Of a stretch of DNA of 64,000 nt, positions 1 to 11,327 are shown in pieces (the stretch's first letter is position 1; the number at the start of each line of letters is the position of its first letter). The notes beneath the pieces are model-generated. The model was not told the DNA's origin, searched no databases, and worked only from the letters and a program-made list of their open reading frames with translations. A program made the translations under genes and the position numbers. Source of the stretch: Pseudomonas oryzihabitans (GTDB lineage Bacteria; Pseudomonadota; Gammaproteobacteria; Pseudomonadales; Pseudomonadaceae); the NCBI RefSeq assembly GCF_024652905.1, contig NZ_CP102428.1:1748501-1812500 (forward strand), written 5' to 3'.

Positions 1-510
1 CAGGAAGGCGTCCGGTAGCTCCTTTTCGTTGTTGGAGGTGATGATGATCACCGGTCGTCGCTGGGCGCGGATGGTCTCGCCCGTCTCGTAGACATGGAAT
101 TCCATGCGATCGAGTTCCAGCAACAGGTCATTGGGAAACTCGATGTCGGCCTTGTCGATCTCGTCGATCAAGAGCACCACCGGATCCTCGGCGGTGAAGG
201 CGTCCCACAGCTTGCCGGGCTTGATGTAGTTCGCCACCTCCTGCACCCGGGGATCCCCGAGCTGGGAATCGCGCAGGCGACTCACGGCATCGTATTCATA
301 GAGGCCTTGCTGGGCCTTGGTGGTGGACTTGACGTGCCAGGTGATAAGACGTGCGCCCTGGCTCTCGGCCACCTGCTCGGCCAGCAGCGTCTTGCCGGTG
401 CCCGGCTCGCCCTTCACCAGCAGCGGACGTCCCAGCTGAATGGCGGCATTGACCGCCAGACTGAGCTCGGCCGTGGCCACATAACGCTCGGTACCCTGAA
501 AGGCCATCAT
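1..510 (-). CDS. MoxR-family AAA+ ATPase (partial, C-terminus beyond window)
   Basis: This is the first 170 residues of a MoxR-type AAA+ ATPase; the rest lies beyond base 1. A Walker A motif (GEPGTGKT) is at residues 34-41 and a Walker B motif (VVLLIDEI) at about 111-118, with a sensor-1-like IITSNNE further on. MoxR ATPases are chaperone-like factors that usually work with a von Willebrand factor A protein encoded next to them; that partner would be off the window. The start was chosen at the first of two adjacent ATG codons behind AGAGGATAG. The gene is divergent from cysK with about 110 bp between them. The family call is firm; the client protein is unknown. Confidence 0.85.
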   Translation of the reverse strand, partial: MMAFQGTERYVATAELSLAVNAAIQLGRPLLVKGEPGTGKTLLAEQVAESQGARLITWHVKSTTKAQQGLYEYDAVSRLRDSQLGDPRVQEVANYIKPGKLWDAFTAEDPVVLLIDEIDKADIEFPNDLLLELDRMEFHVYETGETIRAQRRPVIIITSNNEKELPDAFL

Positions 511-618
511 CTATCCTCTGGCAGCTGTTTCGCCTGACGATAACACGCCGTGCCTGGGCTGGACGCCATCGTACGCAAGGCCTAGGCTGCGAGTTTTCCG
601 CGCCGTACAGGATCCGCC

Positions 619-1593
<975 letters not shown>

Positions 1594-1664
1594 GACCTCG
1601 AGGCAACTGCCCTCCTCCCTACCGGAGGCGCTCGACAGGCACGGACACCTTTGTCGCCACCCAA

Positions 1665-1692
1665 GAAAAAGCCCGGTTTCCCGGGCTTTTTT
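1665..1692. terminator. Bidirectional Rho-independent terminator between cysK and ppiD
   Basis: A GC-rich stem (GCCCGG paired with CCGGGC) is flanked by five A on the left and six T on the right, so it can end transcription in both directions. It lies in the short gap between the convergent stops of cysK and ppiD. Confidence 0.9.
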
Positions 1693-1696
1693 CGTA

Positions 1697-3553
1697 TCAG
1701 AGATGCTTGATCTCGGCCTTGGCATCCAGGGCTCGACGGTAGGCCGCGAAATCGACCTGCCCGGCTCGCGAGGCCAGGTAGCGACGATACAACGCCTTGT
1801 CCTCGGCGCTCAGGGCTTCCTTGGGTACGCCTACCCCCTGCAGACGGATCAGGACGAAGTCCCCGTTCTGCAGGCTGATGCCGGCATAGGACGGCTTGTC
1901 GGCTTCCGGCTTGGCCATGCGGAATGCGGCCTGCAGCACCTGGGGATCGACGCCCTCCTGATTGCGCGTGGCGGCCTCGACGGTACGCCAGTCACCCGCA
2001 GCGGCCTTGCCGCCGGCACGCAACGTCTTGAGCTGCTCTTCGCCGGCCTGCTTGGCCACGGCTGCGGCCTTTTCCTGGGTCAGGCGGGTCACGATCTCTT
2101 TCTTGACCGCATCCAGGGGTTGCAGCTGCGGCGTGCGGTGCTCCTTGTCACGGATCACCACCAGGGTCTCCGGGTCGAGCTGCAGGGCGGTGCTGTTGGC
2201 ACCGTTACGCAGGACGTCTTCGCTGAAGGCCGCCTCGATCACCTGGCGGTTGGCGGTCAACCCCTCGCCACCTTCGCGACCGAAAGGTGCGCTGGTCTTG
2301 ACCTGCAGACCCAGCTCCTGGGCCGGCTGGCTCAGGTCGGAGGATTCGTAGGCGGAGCTTTCCAGCTTGCGGCCCGCTTCCACGAACAGGCGGTCGGCGT
2401 CTTCCGCCTTGAGCTGCTGTTCCAGACGCGGCCGGACACTGGCCAGGGTGGGCACTTCCGGCGCCTGGACGCCCTGCAGCTTGATCAGGTGCCAGCCAAA
2501 GCTGGTACGCACCGGTGCCGAGACCTGTTGCGGTGCCAGGGCGTACAGTGCCTCTTCAAAGGCCGGATCATAGACGCCACGACCGGCGAAGCCGAGGTCA
2601 CCGCCATTGGCCGCCGAACCCGGATCCTGGGAGAACTCCTTGGCCAGCTTGGCGAAATCTTCACCCTTGTTCAGGCGCTCCTGGATCTGCTGGATCTTGG
2701 CCTTGGCCTGCTCATCGTTCTGCTTGTCGTTGACCTCGATGAGGATGTGAGCGGCGTCGCGCTGCTCCGACAGATTGGCGATCTCGGACTTGTAGGCGGC
2801 CTGCAGGCGGCTTTCGTCGACCTTGGCCTTGGCCAGGAAAGCGGCCTTCTTCAGCTCGACGTACTCGATGACTACCTGCTCAGGCGTCATGAAGGCGTTC
2901 TTGTGGCTGTCGTAGTAGGCCTGGATCTCGTCCTGGGTCGGCGTGATGCCAGCCGGCGAGGCCTTGACGGTACGCATGGCGAAATCGCGGGTCTGACGCT
3001 CGAGCGCGGCGAAGGCCTCGATATCGGCATCGGTGACGAAATTGCTGCCGACGATACCGGCACGCAGCTGACCGATCAGCATTTCGTCACGCAGCAGATC
3101 GCGGAATTGCAGGCGGTTGTAGTTCATCTGGCGAACGGCCTGATCGAAGCGCTGGGGATCGAAACGCCCTTCGGTCTGGAATTCGGGGGTATTGAGGATC
3201 AACTGATCCAGTGCCTGCTCGGAGAAGGCGAAGCGATCGGCTTTGGCGCTCTGCAGCAGCAGTTGCTTGTCGATGAGTGCCTTGAGGGCGGATTCGCGCA
3301 GCAACCGGTCATCCAGGGTGGAAGGATCGAAGCCCTGCCCCAGTTGTTGCTGCAGCTGGCGACGCTGCATTTCCACGGCCTGGGCCAGCTCCGTCTGCTT
3401 GATCTCGTCGCCATTGACCAGGGCGACGGCACCCTGGTGACCCGTGGCGCGGATGATCGCTTCGAAGCCGGTCAGCGCCATCAGCAGGATGATGAATCCG
3501 ATGATGACTTTGGCAATCCATCCCTGCGAACGGTCCCTGATGTTTTGTAGCAT
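1697..3553 (-). CDS. ppiD: Periplasmic folding chaperone / peptidyl-prolyl isomerase PpiD
   Basis: PpiD is an inner-membrane-anchored periplasmic chaperone with a parvulin domain that helps proteins leaving the Sec translocon. The 618-residue protein has a short cytoplasmic start, one membrane segment at about 13-34, a SurA/PpiD-like helical N-region, and a parvulin (rotamase) domain at about 264-360 with HILIEVND and FSQDPGSA motifs. The start was set at ATG 3553 behind GGGGGGAA; longer in-frame starts add residues unlike the family. It follows lon on the same strand, but hupB, expected between them in pseudomonads, is missing. Confidence 0.92.
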   Translation of the reverse strand: MLQNIRDRSQGWIAKVIIGFIILLMALTGFEAIIRATGHQGAVALVNGDEIKQTELAQAVEMQRRQLQQQLGQGFDPSTLDDRLLRESALKALIDKQLLLQSAKADRFAFSEQALDQLILNTPEFQTEGRFDPQRFDQAVRQMNYNRLQFRDLLRDEMLIGQLRAGIVGSNFVTDADIEAFAALERQTRDFAMRTVKASPAGITPTQDEIQAYYDSHKNAFMTPEQVVIEYVELKKAAFLAKAKVDESRLQAAYKSEIANLSEQRDAAHILIEVNDKQNDEQAKAKIQQIQERLNKGEDFAKLAKEFSQDPGSAANGGDLGFAGRGVYDPAFEEALYALAPQQVSAPVRTSFGWHLIKLQGVQAPEVPTLASVRPRLEQQLKAEDADRLFVEAGRKLESSAYESSDLSQPAQELGLQVKTSAPFGREGGEGLTANRQVIEAAFSEDVLRNGANSTALQLDPETLVVIRDKEHRTPQLQPLDAVKKEIVTRLTQEKAAAVAKQAGEEQLKTLRAGGKAAAGDWRTVEAATRNQEGVDPQVLQAAFRMAKPEADKPSYAGISLQNGDFVLIRLQGVGVPKEALSAEDKALYRRYLASRAGQVDFAAYRRALDAKAEIKHL

Positions 3554-3613
3554 GTTCCCCCCACGAGCTGTGGCCAGACCGGCCATGGCGAAATCGTCGA
3601 ATAGCAAATAGCG

Positions 3614-3641
3614 AAAAGGCGCATCTCGAGATGCGCCTTTT
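3614..3641 (-). terminator. Terminator-like perfect palindrome after lon
   Basis: A 28-base perfect palindrome with a GGCGCATCTC arm starts with AAAA and ends with TTTT. It is about 90 bp downstream of the lon stop and upstream of ppiD, so it probably ends lon transcripts and separates the two genes. It could work in either direction. Confidence 0.7.
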
Positions 3642-3727
3642 CGTCGATCAAGGACCTTGCATCCAGCAGGACGGCGGAACACCAGCAACCTTGGCTGGCG
3701 CCCCGCCCATCAAGCCCAAGGGCGCCG

Positions 3728-6124
3728 TCAGTGCGTACTGACGCGCTCCTTGCCTTCCTGATCCCGCTTCTCGTCCTTGCTGACGAGCTCCGGACCATCG
3801 TCCGGAAGCGGCTCCGGCGTATATTGCAGCGCAACCTCCAAGACCTCGTCAATCCATTTGACTGGCTTGATCTGCAAGTCGGCCTTGATGTTGTCCGGAA
3901 TGTCCCGCAGATCCCGGACGTTTTCCTCGGGAATGATCACGGTACGGATGCCGCCGCGGTGGGCCGCAAGCAGCTTTTCCTTGAGCCCACCGATGGCCAG
4001 CACCTGACCACGCAGGGTGATCTCGCCGGTCATGGCCACGTCGGCACGCACCGGGATACGGGTGGCGGCCGAGACCAGCGCCGTGCACATGCCGATACCG
4101 GCGCTCGGGCCGTCCTTGGGCGTGGCGCCTTCGGGCACGTGGATATGGATGTCGTGCTTCTCGTGGAAGTCCTTGGGAATGCCCAGGCTGCGACCACGAC
4201 TGCGGACCACGGTCAGGGCCGCGGTGATGGACTCGGCCATCACATCGCCCAAGGAACCGGTCTTGATCATCTGGCCCTTGCCGGGGACGACCGCGGACTC
4301 GATGGTCAGCAGTTCGCCGCCAACCTGGGTCCAGGCGAGGCCGGTGACCTGACCAACCTGATCCTGCTGCTCGGCCAGGCCATAGCGGAATTTGCGAACG
4401 CCCAGCCAGTGCTCCAGGGTATCCACGGTGACGCTGGCCGTGCGCTCCTTGCTCAGGGCATGCTGTTTGACCACCTTGCGGCAGACCTTGGCCACCTGAC
4501 GCTCCAGACTCCGTACGCCCGCTTCGCGGGTGTAGTAGCGGATGATGTCGCGCAGGGCGTCTTCGTCGAATTCCACCTCGCCCTTCTTCAGGCCATTGGC
4601 CTTGACCTGCTTGGGAATCAGGTAGCGGGTGGCGATGTTGACCTTTTCCGCCTCGGTGTAGCCGGGCAGGCGAATGACTTCCATACGGTCCAGCAAGGGC
4701 GCCGGAATGTTCATGGAGTTGGCGGTGCAGACGAACATCACGTCGGAGAGATCGTAGTCCACCTCCAGGTAATGGTCGTTGAAGGTGTGGTTCTGCTCCG
4801 GATCCAGGACCTCGAGCAAGGCGGAGGCGGGATCGCCACGCATGTCGTTGCCCATCTTGTCGATTTCGTCGAGCAGGAACAGCGGATTGCGCACCCCGAC
4901 CTTGGTCATCTTCTGGATCAGACGACCCGGCATGGAACCGATGTAGGTGCGGCGGTGACCACGGATCTCGGCTTCGTCACGCACGCCGCCCAGGGCCATG
5001 CGCACGAACTTGCGACCGGTGGAACGGGCGATGGACTCGGCCAGGGAGGTCTTGCCCACGCCGGGCGGACCGACCAGGCACAGCACCGGCCCGCGCACCT
5101 TTTTCACACGCTTCTGCACGGCGAGGTATTCAAGAATGCGTTCCTTGACCTCTTCCAGACCGTAGTGGTCCTTGTCCAGGACTTCCTCGGCACGGCCCAG
5201 GTCCAGGCGGACCTTGCTTTCCGCCTGCCACGGTACGTTCACCAACCAGTCGATGTAGGAGCGCACCACGGTGGCTTCGGCCGACATCGGCGACATCTGC
5301 TTGAGCTTGTTCAGCTCGGCCGTAGCCTTGGCCAGGGCATCCTTAGGCAGACCGGCGGCTTCGATGCGACGCTTGAGGTCGTCGACCTCGTTGTGGCCTT
5401 CGTCGATGTCACCAAGTTCTTTCTGGATGGCCTTCATCTGTTCGTTGAGGTAGTACTCGCGCTGGCTGCGCTCCATCTGCTTCTTGACGCGACCACGGAT
5501 GCGCTTTTCCACCTGCAGGAGGTCGATTTCCGCATCCAGCAGGGCCAACACGTGCTCGACGCGTGCGCCCAGCTCGGTGATCTCGAGAATTTCCTGCTTC
5601 TGTTCGATCTTCAGCGCCATATGGGCGGCCATGGTGTCGACCAGACGGCTGGGATCCTCGATGCTGTTGAGCGAGGACAGGACTTCGGCAGGGACCTTCT
5701 TGCCGAGCTGTACATATTGCTCGAACTGACTCATCAGGCTGCGCGAGAACACCTCGGATTCACGATCCGGGGCTTCGCTGTCTTCGATCAGGGTGACCAG
5801 CGCACGGGCATAGGCCTGGTTTTCGACGAAGGATTCGATACGGCCGCGCTGCTCGCCTTCGACCAGGACCTTGACGGTGCCGTCGGGCAGCTTGAGCAGC
5901 TGGAGAACGGTCGCGACCGTACCCATGTGATACATGTCGTCCGCGGCGGGATCGTCATCGCCGGGATTCTTCTGTGCGACCAGCAGGATCTGCTTGTCGC
6001 CAGCCATGGCGGCCTCGAGGGCCTCGACGGACTTTTCCCTTCCGACGAACAATGGGATGACCATGTGGGGATAGACCACTACGTCACGTAGGGGCAGCAG
6101 GGGAAGTTCTATCGTCGTAGTCAT
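3728..6124 (-). CDS. lon: ATP-dependent protease Lon
   Basis: Lon is a cytoplasmic AAA+ serine protease that degrades misfolded and regulatory proteins. The 798-residue protein has an N-terminal substrate-binding domain (about 1-200), a coiled-coil region, an AAA+ module with Walker A GPPGVGKT at 352-359 and Walker B FLLDEIDK near 417-423, and a C-terminal protease domain with the catalytic dyad S674 (PKDGPSAG) and K717 (GGLKEK). It follows clpX across 126 bp containing a clpX terminator and a heat-shock-like promoter, so it is probably transcribed separately as well. Confidence 0.97.
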   Translation of the reverse strand: MTTTIELPLLPLRDVVVYPHMVIPLFVGREKSVEALEAAMAGDKQILLVAQKNPGDDDPAADDMYHMGTVATVLQLLKLPDGTVKVLVEGEQRGRIESFVENQAYARALVTLIEDSEAPDRESEVFSRSLMSQFEQYVQLGKKVPAEVLSSLNSIEDPSRLVDTMAAHMALKIEQKQEILEITELGARVEHVLALLDAEIDLLQVEKRIRGRVKKQMERSQREYYLNEQMKAIQKELGDIDEGHNEVDDLKRRIEAAGLPKDALAKATAELNKLKQMSPMSAEATVVRSYIDWLVNVPWQAESKVRLDLGRAEEVLDKDHYGLEEVKERILEYLAVQKRVKKVRGPVLCLVGPPGVGKTSLAESIARSTGRKFVRMALGGVRDEAEIRGHRRTYIGSMPGRLIQKMTKVGVRNPLFLLDEIDKMGNDMRGDPASALLEVLDPEQNHTFNDHYLEVDYDLSDVMFVCTANSMNIPAPLLDRMEVIRLPGYTEAEKVNIATRYLIPKQVKANGLKKGEVEFDEDALRDIIRYYTREAGVRSLERQVAKVCRKVVKQHALSKERTASVTVDTLEHWLGVRKFRYGLAEQQDQVGQVTGLAWTQVGGELLTIESAVVPGKGQMIKTGSLGDVMAESITAALTVVRSRGRSLGIPKDFHEKHDIHIHVPEGATPKDGPSAGIGMCTALVSAATRIPVRADVAMTGEITLRGQVLAIGGLKEKLLAAHRGGIRTVIIPEENVRDLRDIPDNIKADLQIKPVKWIDEVLEVALQYTPEPLPDDGPELVSKDEKRDQEGKERVSTH

Positions 6125-6184
6125 GGGGTACGGGTCTCGGCAAATAATCGGCCGCAGATGCGGTTAAGGCCTCGGTTTCCCCTA

Positions 6185-6213
6185 ACATGAGGTTGACCGC
6201 CGCAAAATACAAC
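6185..6213 (-). promoter_or_regulatory. Candidate RpoH (sigma-32) promoter for lon
   Basis: On the minus strand a GTTGTAT element (loosely like CTTGAAA) is followed after 14 bases by CCTCATGT, which matches six of the seven defined bases of the sigma-32 -10 consensus CCCCATnT. It lies about 60 bp upstream of the lon start. The -35 match is weak. Confidence 0.5.
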
Positions 6214-6225
6214 CGTCGCTGAAAT

Positions 6226-6247
6226 GAAAAAGGGGCCGAAGCCCCTT
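6226..6247 (-). terminator. Rho-independent terminator of clpX
   Basis: On the minus strand, directly after the clpX stop, AAGGGGC pairs with GCCCCTT around a TTCG tetraloop and is followed by further T residues. Confidence 0.85.
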
Positions 6248-6250
6248 CTG

Positions 6251-7531
6251 TCACGCGTCTGGCGCCGCCTTGGCGGGCTCGCTGTTCTCGTAGATGAGCA
6301 GCGGCTGGGAACTCCCCTCGATGACACTCTCGTCGATGACCACCTTGCTGACCTCCTTCTGCGAAGGAATCTCGTACATGGTCTCGAGCAGGATGCCTTC
6401 GAGGATGGATCTCAGACCCCGGGCACCGGTCTTGCGCTCCAGTGCCTTGCGGGCGACCGCCTTGAGGGCATCGGGACGAAATTCCAGATCCACGTCTTCC
6501 ATCTCGAACAGCTTGGCGTACTGCTTGGTCAGGGCATTCTTCGGCTCGGTCAGGATCTGCATGAGTGCCGGCTCATCCAGCTCGTCCAAGGTCGCGATGA
6601 CCGGCAGACGACCGACGAACTCGGGAATCAGGCCGAACTTGACCAGATCCTCGGGCTCGGCGTCACGTAGGGATTCGCCGATCTTCTTGCCCAGTTCCAC
6701 GCTGCGTACCTCGGCGTTGAAGCCGATGCCGCCACCCTTGGTGGAACGATTCTGGATGACCTTTTCCAGGCCAGCGAAGGCACCGCCGCAGATGAATAGG
6801 ATGTTGCGGGTATCTACCTGCAGGAATTCCTGCTGGGGATGCTTGCGGCCACCCTGAGGCGGAACCGACGCCACGGTACCCTCGATCAGCTTCAGCAGTG
6901 CCTGCTGCACGCCCTCGCCCGAGACGTCACGGGTGATGGAGGGGTTGTCGGACTTGCGCGAGATCTTGTCGATCTCGTCGATATAGACGATGCCCATCTG
7001 GGCCTTTTCCACATCGTAGTCGCACTTCTGCAAGAGCTTCTGAATGATGTTCTCGACGTCTTCACCCACATAACCGGCTTCGGTCAGAGTGGTGGCATCG
7101 GCGATGGTGAAAGGTACGTTGAGCAGGCGCGCCAGCGTTTCCGCCAGCAGGGTCTTGCCCGAACCGGTCGGACCGATGAGCAGGATATTGCTCTTGCCCA
7201 GCTCGACGTCGTCTTTCTTCTCGCGCTGATTCAGACGCTTGTAATGGTTGTAGACAGCAACGGCGAGGACCCGCTTGGCACGCTGCTGACCAATGACATA
7301 CTGGTCGAGGATGGCGCTTATTTCCTTCGGCGCTGGCAGCTTGTGCGCATTGCTTTCGGCCTGAGCTTCCTGGACCTCCTCGCGGATGATGTCATTGCAC
7401 AGGTCGACGCATTCGTCGCAGATGAAGACGGAGGGTCCAGCGATCAATTTACGTACTTCGTGCTGACTCTTGCCGCAGAAGGAGCAGTAAAGCAGCTTGC
7501 CGTTATCGTCGCTATTGCGCGTATCTGTCAT
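6251..7531 (-). CDS. clpX: ATP-dependent Clp protease ATP-binding subunit ClpX
   Basis: ClpX is the hexameric unfoldase that feeds substrates to ClpP. The 426-residue protein has the N-terminal zinc-binding domain with C16, C19, C38 and C41, Walker A GPTGSGKT at 120-127 and Walker [10 protein letters not shown]. The pore loop (GYVGED), the ClpP-contacting IGF-type loop region and the [12 protein letters not shown] sensor-2 segment are recognisable. It lies 110 bp downstream of clpP on the same strand, the standard tig-clpP-clpX order. Confidence 0.97.
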   Translation of the reverse strand: MTDTRNSDDNGKLLYCSFCGKSQHEVRKLIAGPSVFICDECVDLCNDIIREEVQEAQAESNAHKLPAPKEISAILDQYVIGQQRAKRVLAVAVYNHYKRLNQREKKDDVELGKSNILLIGPTGSGKTLLAETLARLLNVPFTIADATTLTEAGYVGEDVENIIQKLLQKCDYDVEKAQMGIVYIDEIDKISRKSDNPSITRDVSGEGVQQALLKLIEGTVASVPPQGGRKHPQQEFLQVDTRNILFICGGAFAGLEKVIQNRSTKGGGIGFNAEVRSVELGKKIGESLRDAEPEDLVKFGLIPEFVGRLPVIATLDELDEPALMQILTEPKNALTKQYAKLFEMEDVDLEFRPDALKAVARKALERKTGARGLRSILEGILLETMYEIPSQKEVSKVVIDESVIEGSSQPLLIYENSEPAKAAPDA

Positions 7532-7641
7532 TCGATCGATCCAATGGAATGTGCTTACATCAACAAGATGGAGCCTATTGCACGGTTTTTCAAGCCTACC
7601 CGCCCAAACGACCGGCGCTTGGGCAGGTGGTCGAGGCGGGG

Positions 7642-8283
<642 letters not shown>

Positions 8284-8313
8284 GTCCTGCACTAGCTCCC
8301 TATCTGGATGACC

Positions 8314-8349
8314 TGTCAAAAACACATAAGCCAGCACGAGGCTGGCTTA
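8314..8349 (-). terminator. Terminator or attenuator after tig
   Basis: On the minus strand a perfect 9-bp stem (TAAGCCAGC with GCTGGCTTA) is followed by a T-rich run. It sits between tig and clpP and probably reduces rather than abolishes read-through. Confidence 0.75.
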
Positions 8350-8373
8350 GGTGAACTAGCAACTGGAGGCAGA

Positions 8374-9684
8374 TCAGGCTGCTTGGGGAGCCTCGGCCGG
8401 TTTGACCGCGTCCTCGTAGGAGACCTGCTTGTCGGTGACTTTTGCCTGCTTGAGGACAGTATCCACGACTTGTTCTTCCAGTACAACCGAACGCACTTCG
8501 TTCAGCTGCTGCTCGTTCTGGTAGTACCACTTCACTACCTGCTCGGGCTCCTGATAGGCCGCAGCCATCTCTTCGATCAGCTCGCGAACGCGGGCGTCAT
8601 CGGGCTTGAGCTCGAACTGCTTGACCATCTCGGCGATGATCAGGCCCAGCAGCACGCGGCGCTTGGCCTGCTCGCTGAACAGCTCGGCCGGCAGTTGCTC
8701 GGGCTGGATGTTGCCGCCGAACTGCTGGACGGCCTGGACGCGCAGGCGATCCACTTCGTTGCTGATCAGGGCAGCCGGTACGTCGATCTGGTTGGCAGCC
8801 AGCAGACCGTCCATGACCTGGTTCTTGACCTTGGTCTTGAGCGCCTGGCGCAGCTCGCGGTCCATGTTCTTGCGCACTTCGGCGCGGAACCCTTCGACGG
8901 TGGTCTCTTCCACGCCGAACTGCTTGAAGAAGGCTTCGTTCAGCTCGGGCAGCTCGGGTGCGGCCACTTCCTTGACGGTGACCTTGAACTGGGCGGCCTT
9001 GCCGGCCAGATCCAGGTTCTGGTAGTCCTCGGGGAAGGTCAGGTCGAGCACACGCTCGTCACCGGCCTTGGCACCGACCAGACCGTCTTCGAAACCGGGG
9101 ATCATGCGACCCGAACCCAGCACCAGCTTGGTGTTCTCGGCGGAGCCACCGGAGAAGGCTTCGCCATCCTGGGTACCGACGAAGTCGATGGTGACCTGGT
9201 CGTCGTTGGCGGCAGCGCGGTCAACGGCTTCGTAACGGGTACCCTGCTTGCGCAGCACGTCGAGCATCTTGTCGATGTCGGCGTCTTCGACGCTGGACTC
9301 CTGGCGCTCGATCTCGATGCCGTCCAGGCCCTTGACTTCGAACTCGGGGAAGACTTCGAAGGTGGCGACGTATTCCAGGTCCTTGCCCTTTTCGAACACC
9401 TTGGGTTCGACGGCGGGTGCGCCGGCCGGGTTGAGCTTCTGCTCGACGACGGCTTCGTAGAAGGTTTCCTGAATGAGATCACCCAAGGCTTCCTGACGAG
9501 CCGAGGCTTCGTAGCGCTGGCGGATGACGCTCATGGGTACCTTGCCCGGGCGGAAACCGGGAACCTTGGCACGCCGTGCAGTCTGCTGCAGACGCTTGTT
9601 CACTTCGGTTTCAATACGCTCGGCCGGCACGCCAATGGTCATGCGACGCTCGAGAGCAGAGGTGTTTTCAACGGAAACTTGCAT
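8374..9684 (-). CDS. tig: Trigger factor, ribosome-associated chaperone
   Basis: Trigger factor binds at the ribosome exit tunnel and shields nascent chains. The 436 residues match the family length: an N-terminal ribosome-binding domain with the signature GFRPGKVP at 43-50, an FKBP-type isomerase domain at about 155-245, and a helical C-terminal cradle. The start was set at ATG 9684 (MQVSVEN); in-frame codons further upstream are not family-like. It is the first gene of the tig-clpP-clpX block and is divergent from an Nramp-family gene. Confidence 0.96.
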   Translation of the reverse strand: MQVSVENTSALERRMTIGVPAERIETEVNKRLQQTARRAKVPGFRPGKVPMSVIRQRYEASARQEALGDLIQETFYEAVVEQKLNPAGAPAVEPKVFEKGKDLEYVATFEVFPEFEVKGLDGIEIERQESSVEDADIDKMLDVLRKQGTRYEAVDRAAANDDQVTIDFVGTQDGEAFSGGSAENTKLVLGSGRMIPGFEDGLVGAKAGDERVLDLTFPEDYQNLDLAGKAAQFKVTVKEVAAPELPELNEAFFKQFGVEETTVEGFRAEVRKNMDRELRQALKTKVKNQVMDGLLAANQIDVPAALISNEVDRLRVQAVQQFGGNIQPEQLPAELFSEQAKRRVLLGLIIAEMVKQFELKPDDARVRELIEEMAAAYQEPEQVVKWYYQNEQQLNEVRSVVLEEQVVDTVLKQAKVTDKQVSYEDAVKPAEAPQAA

Positions 9685-9864
9685 GGATATTCCTCGTGGC
9701 ACAAGAACAGGCCGGCTTTCCGACCCCCCAGAATCAAGGGCGACCATTCTAGAGACAGTCTCAAGCGAAGTCACCTGGCTTGATCCAGCGGTACGTACGG
9801 CAATCAACGAAGGGCGTCTGGCCTGACCCGACGAAAGCAACATTTTGTTGCCCACCTTTAGTTG

Positions 9865-9876
9865 TACGACGTCGTA
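9865..9876. promoter_or_regulatory. Perfect 12-bp palindrome upstream of the Nramp-family operon
   Basis: TACGACGTCGTA is a perfect inverted repeat about 90 bp before the transporter start, between it and tig. The form (TTGT-ACG-ACGT-CGT) resembles operators of GntR-type regulators, but no such regulator is adjacent. Confidence 0.35.
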
Positions 9877-9934
9877 TGTAGTGCTAAACCCTGAAAGGGC
9901 AAGCTAACGAAAAGGCCACTTCCGGCCCCTTCAC

Positions 9935-9945
9935 AACAACAACAA
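9935..9945 (+). promoter_or_regulatory. Hfq/Crc-type CA motif in the Nramp-family mRNA leader
   Basis: AACAACAACAA fits the catabolite-activity motif AAnAAnAA bound by Hfq with Crc in pseudomonads. It ends 20 bases before the start codon, just before the AGGAG ribosome-binding site, where binding would block translation. Confidence 0.55.
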
Positions 9946-9965
9946 TCGTTAGGAGAACCGCCCTA

Positions 9966-11273
9966 ATGGAGCGATCCGGTTCCGTCGAAAAATCCGTACC
10001 TCTGGCCAAGGAGCAAGGCTCCGGCCTGCGCCGCCTGGCGAAGCTGCTGGGCCCCGGCATCATCGCGGTGCTGTCCTGGCTGGGCGCTGGCGACCTCATC
10101 ACTTCCTCGGTGGCTGGCGCCAACTATGGCTACGCCATGATGTGGGTGCTGGCGGTGTCCCTGCTGCTGCGCTTTCTCATCGTCAACATCATCGCGCGCT
10201 TCCAGCTGTGCAATAACAAGGGCATGTCGATCCTAGAAGGCTATGCCCAGCTGCACCCGGTGTTCGCCTGGTTCATGCTCGGGTACGCGCTCGTCATGGG
10301 GCACCTGACCAACGCCTACATGCTCAAGGGCGCTGGCGAGGCCCTGGCCACCCTTCTCCATGTCGACTATCCGCTGCTTTGTTCGGTGGCGGTGGTGATC
10401 GCCGTCTGGCTGCTGGTGGGACGGAACTTCTATGCCCTGATCGAAGGCGTGATGAAGGTGCTGCTGGCGGTCATGACCCTGGCCTTCATCACGCTGGCGG
10501 TGATGTCGGGCCCGGACCTGGGCGGCATCCTGCGCGGCACCATCGGCTTCAGCATTCCGCCGGACGAAGGCGTGCATGGGGCTCTGCTGGTGGCCGTGTC
10601 GGTCATTGGCGCCGTGGCCGGTTCCATCGCCAACTTCGTGCATCCCTATGTGATGAAGGAAAAGGGCTGGACCGGCCCGGAGCACAAGCGCATCCAGCGC
10701 AACGATCTGCTGTTCGCCGTGGTGGTTGGCATCATCATCAACCTGGCCATCTGGGTCGTCGGCGTGGAAATCCTCAGACCCAACGGCCTGCAGGTGAACA
10801 CCCTGAACGACTTGGGCTCGGCGCTGGAGCTGTTCTTCGGCTCGGGCGGCTGGTTGATTTTCTTCACCGGCGTCTTCGCCACCCTGTTCGCCAGCGTGGT
10901 GGGCAAGACCACCGCCTTCCCCATGCTGATCACCGATGCCCTGCAGCACATCCGTCCGGAACGGCGCGAGCGCTATGGCAAGACCTTTCATAAGGACCCG
11001 GCGCACAAGTGGTTCCTGCTCTTCATCCTGGTGACGCCGCTGGTGTGGTCGCTGCCGGGCATGCCCGACTTCGTGACCCTGACCATCGGCGTGAATGCCT
11101 TGAACATCGTCGGCCTGCCGGTGATCTCCCTGGGCCTGCTGATCATGTCCAACCAGAAGTCGCTGCTGGGCGACGAGTACCGCAACAACTGGTTCGAGAA
11201 CCTGGCCCTGGGTTTCGCCACCCTGTTGGCGATCTGGGTCGCGATCCAGCTTGGCCTGCAATTGCTGGGCTGA
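9966..11273 (+). CDS. Nramp-family transporter with non-canonical metal-site motifs
   Basis: This is a 435-residue inner-membrane protein with about eleven hydrophobic segments and the overall Nramp pattern. In the first membrane helix the metal-binding DPGN motif is replaced by GAGD (after AVLSWL), and in helix six the usual MPHN is replaced by GSIAN (before FVHPY). The standard manganese/iron ligands are therefore missing and the substrate may not be Mn or Fe. AGGAG lies 8 bases before the ATG. A hydroxyacid dehydrogenase follows after a terminator-like hairpin, which hints at an organic-acid or metal-chelate role (inference). Confidence 0.75.
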   Translation: MERSGSVEKSVPLAKEQGSGLRRLAKLLGPGIIAVLSWLGAGDLITSSVAGANYGYAMMWVLAVSLLLRFLIVNIIARFQLCNNKGMSILEGYAQLHPVFAWFMLGYALVMGHLTNAYMLKGAGEALATLLHVDYPLLCSVAVVIAVWLLVGRNFYALIEGVMKVLLAVMTLAFITLAVMSGPDLGGILRGTIGFSIPPDEGVHGALLVAVSVIGAVAGSIANFVHPYVMKEKGWTGPEHKRIQRNDLLFAVVVGIIINLAIWVVGVEILRPNGLQVNTLNDLGSALELFFGSGGWLIFFTGVFATLFASVVGKTTAFPMLITDALQHIRPERRERYGKTFHKDPAHKWFLLFILVTPLVWSLPGMPDFVTLTIGVNALNIVGLPVISLGLLIMSNQKSLLGDEYRNNWFENLALGFATLLAIWVAIQLGLQLLG

Positions 11274-11285
11274 GCCCACCGCTTC

Positions 11286-11313
11286 AAGGGGCGGTTCGCC
11301 GCCCCTTCTCTTT
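11286..11313 (+). terminator. Terminator or attenuator between transporter and dehydrogenase
   Basis: A perfect 9-bp stem (AAGGGGCGG) closed by a TTCG tetraloop is followed by TCTCTTT. It lies within the 54-bp gap, so the downstream gene probably receives only partial read-through. Confidence 0.7.
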
Positions 11314-11327
11314 CAAGGAGTCTAGAA

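Noticed and set aside
3731-6091. Open frame of nearly 790 codons on the strand opposite lon
   Set aside because: It is an antisense shadow of lon caused by GC-rich third positions; no family features and no ribosome-binding site.
7600-7625. Hairpin between clpP and clpX as a terminator
   Set aside because: The stem needs a G-T pair and has no T-run; too weak to list.
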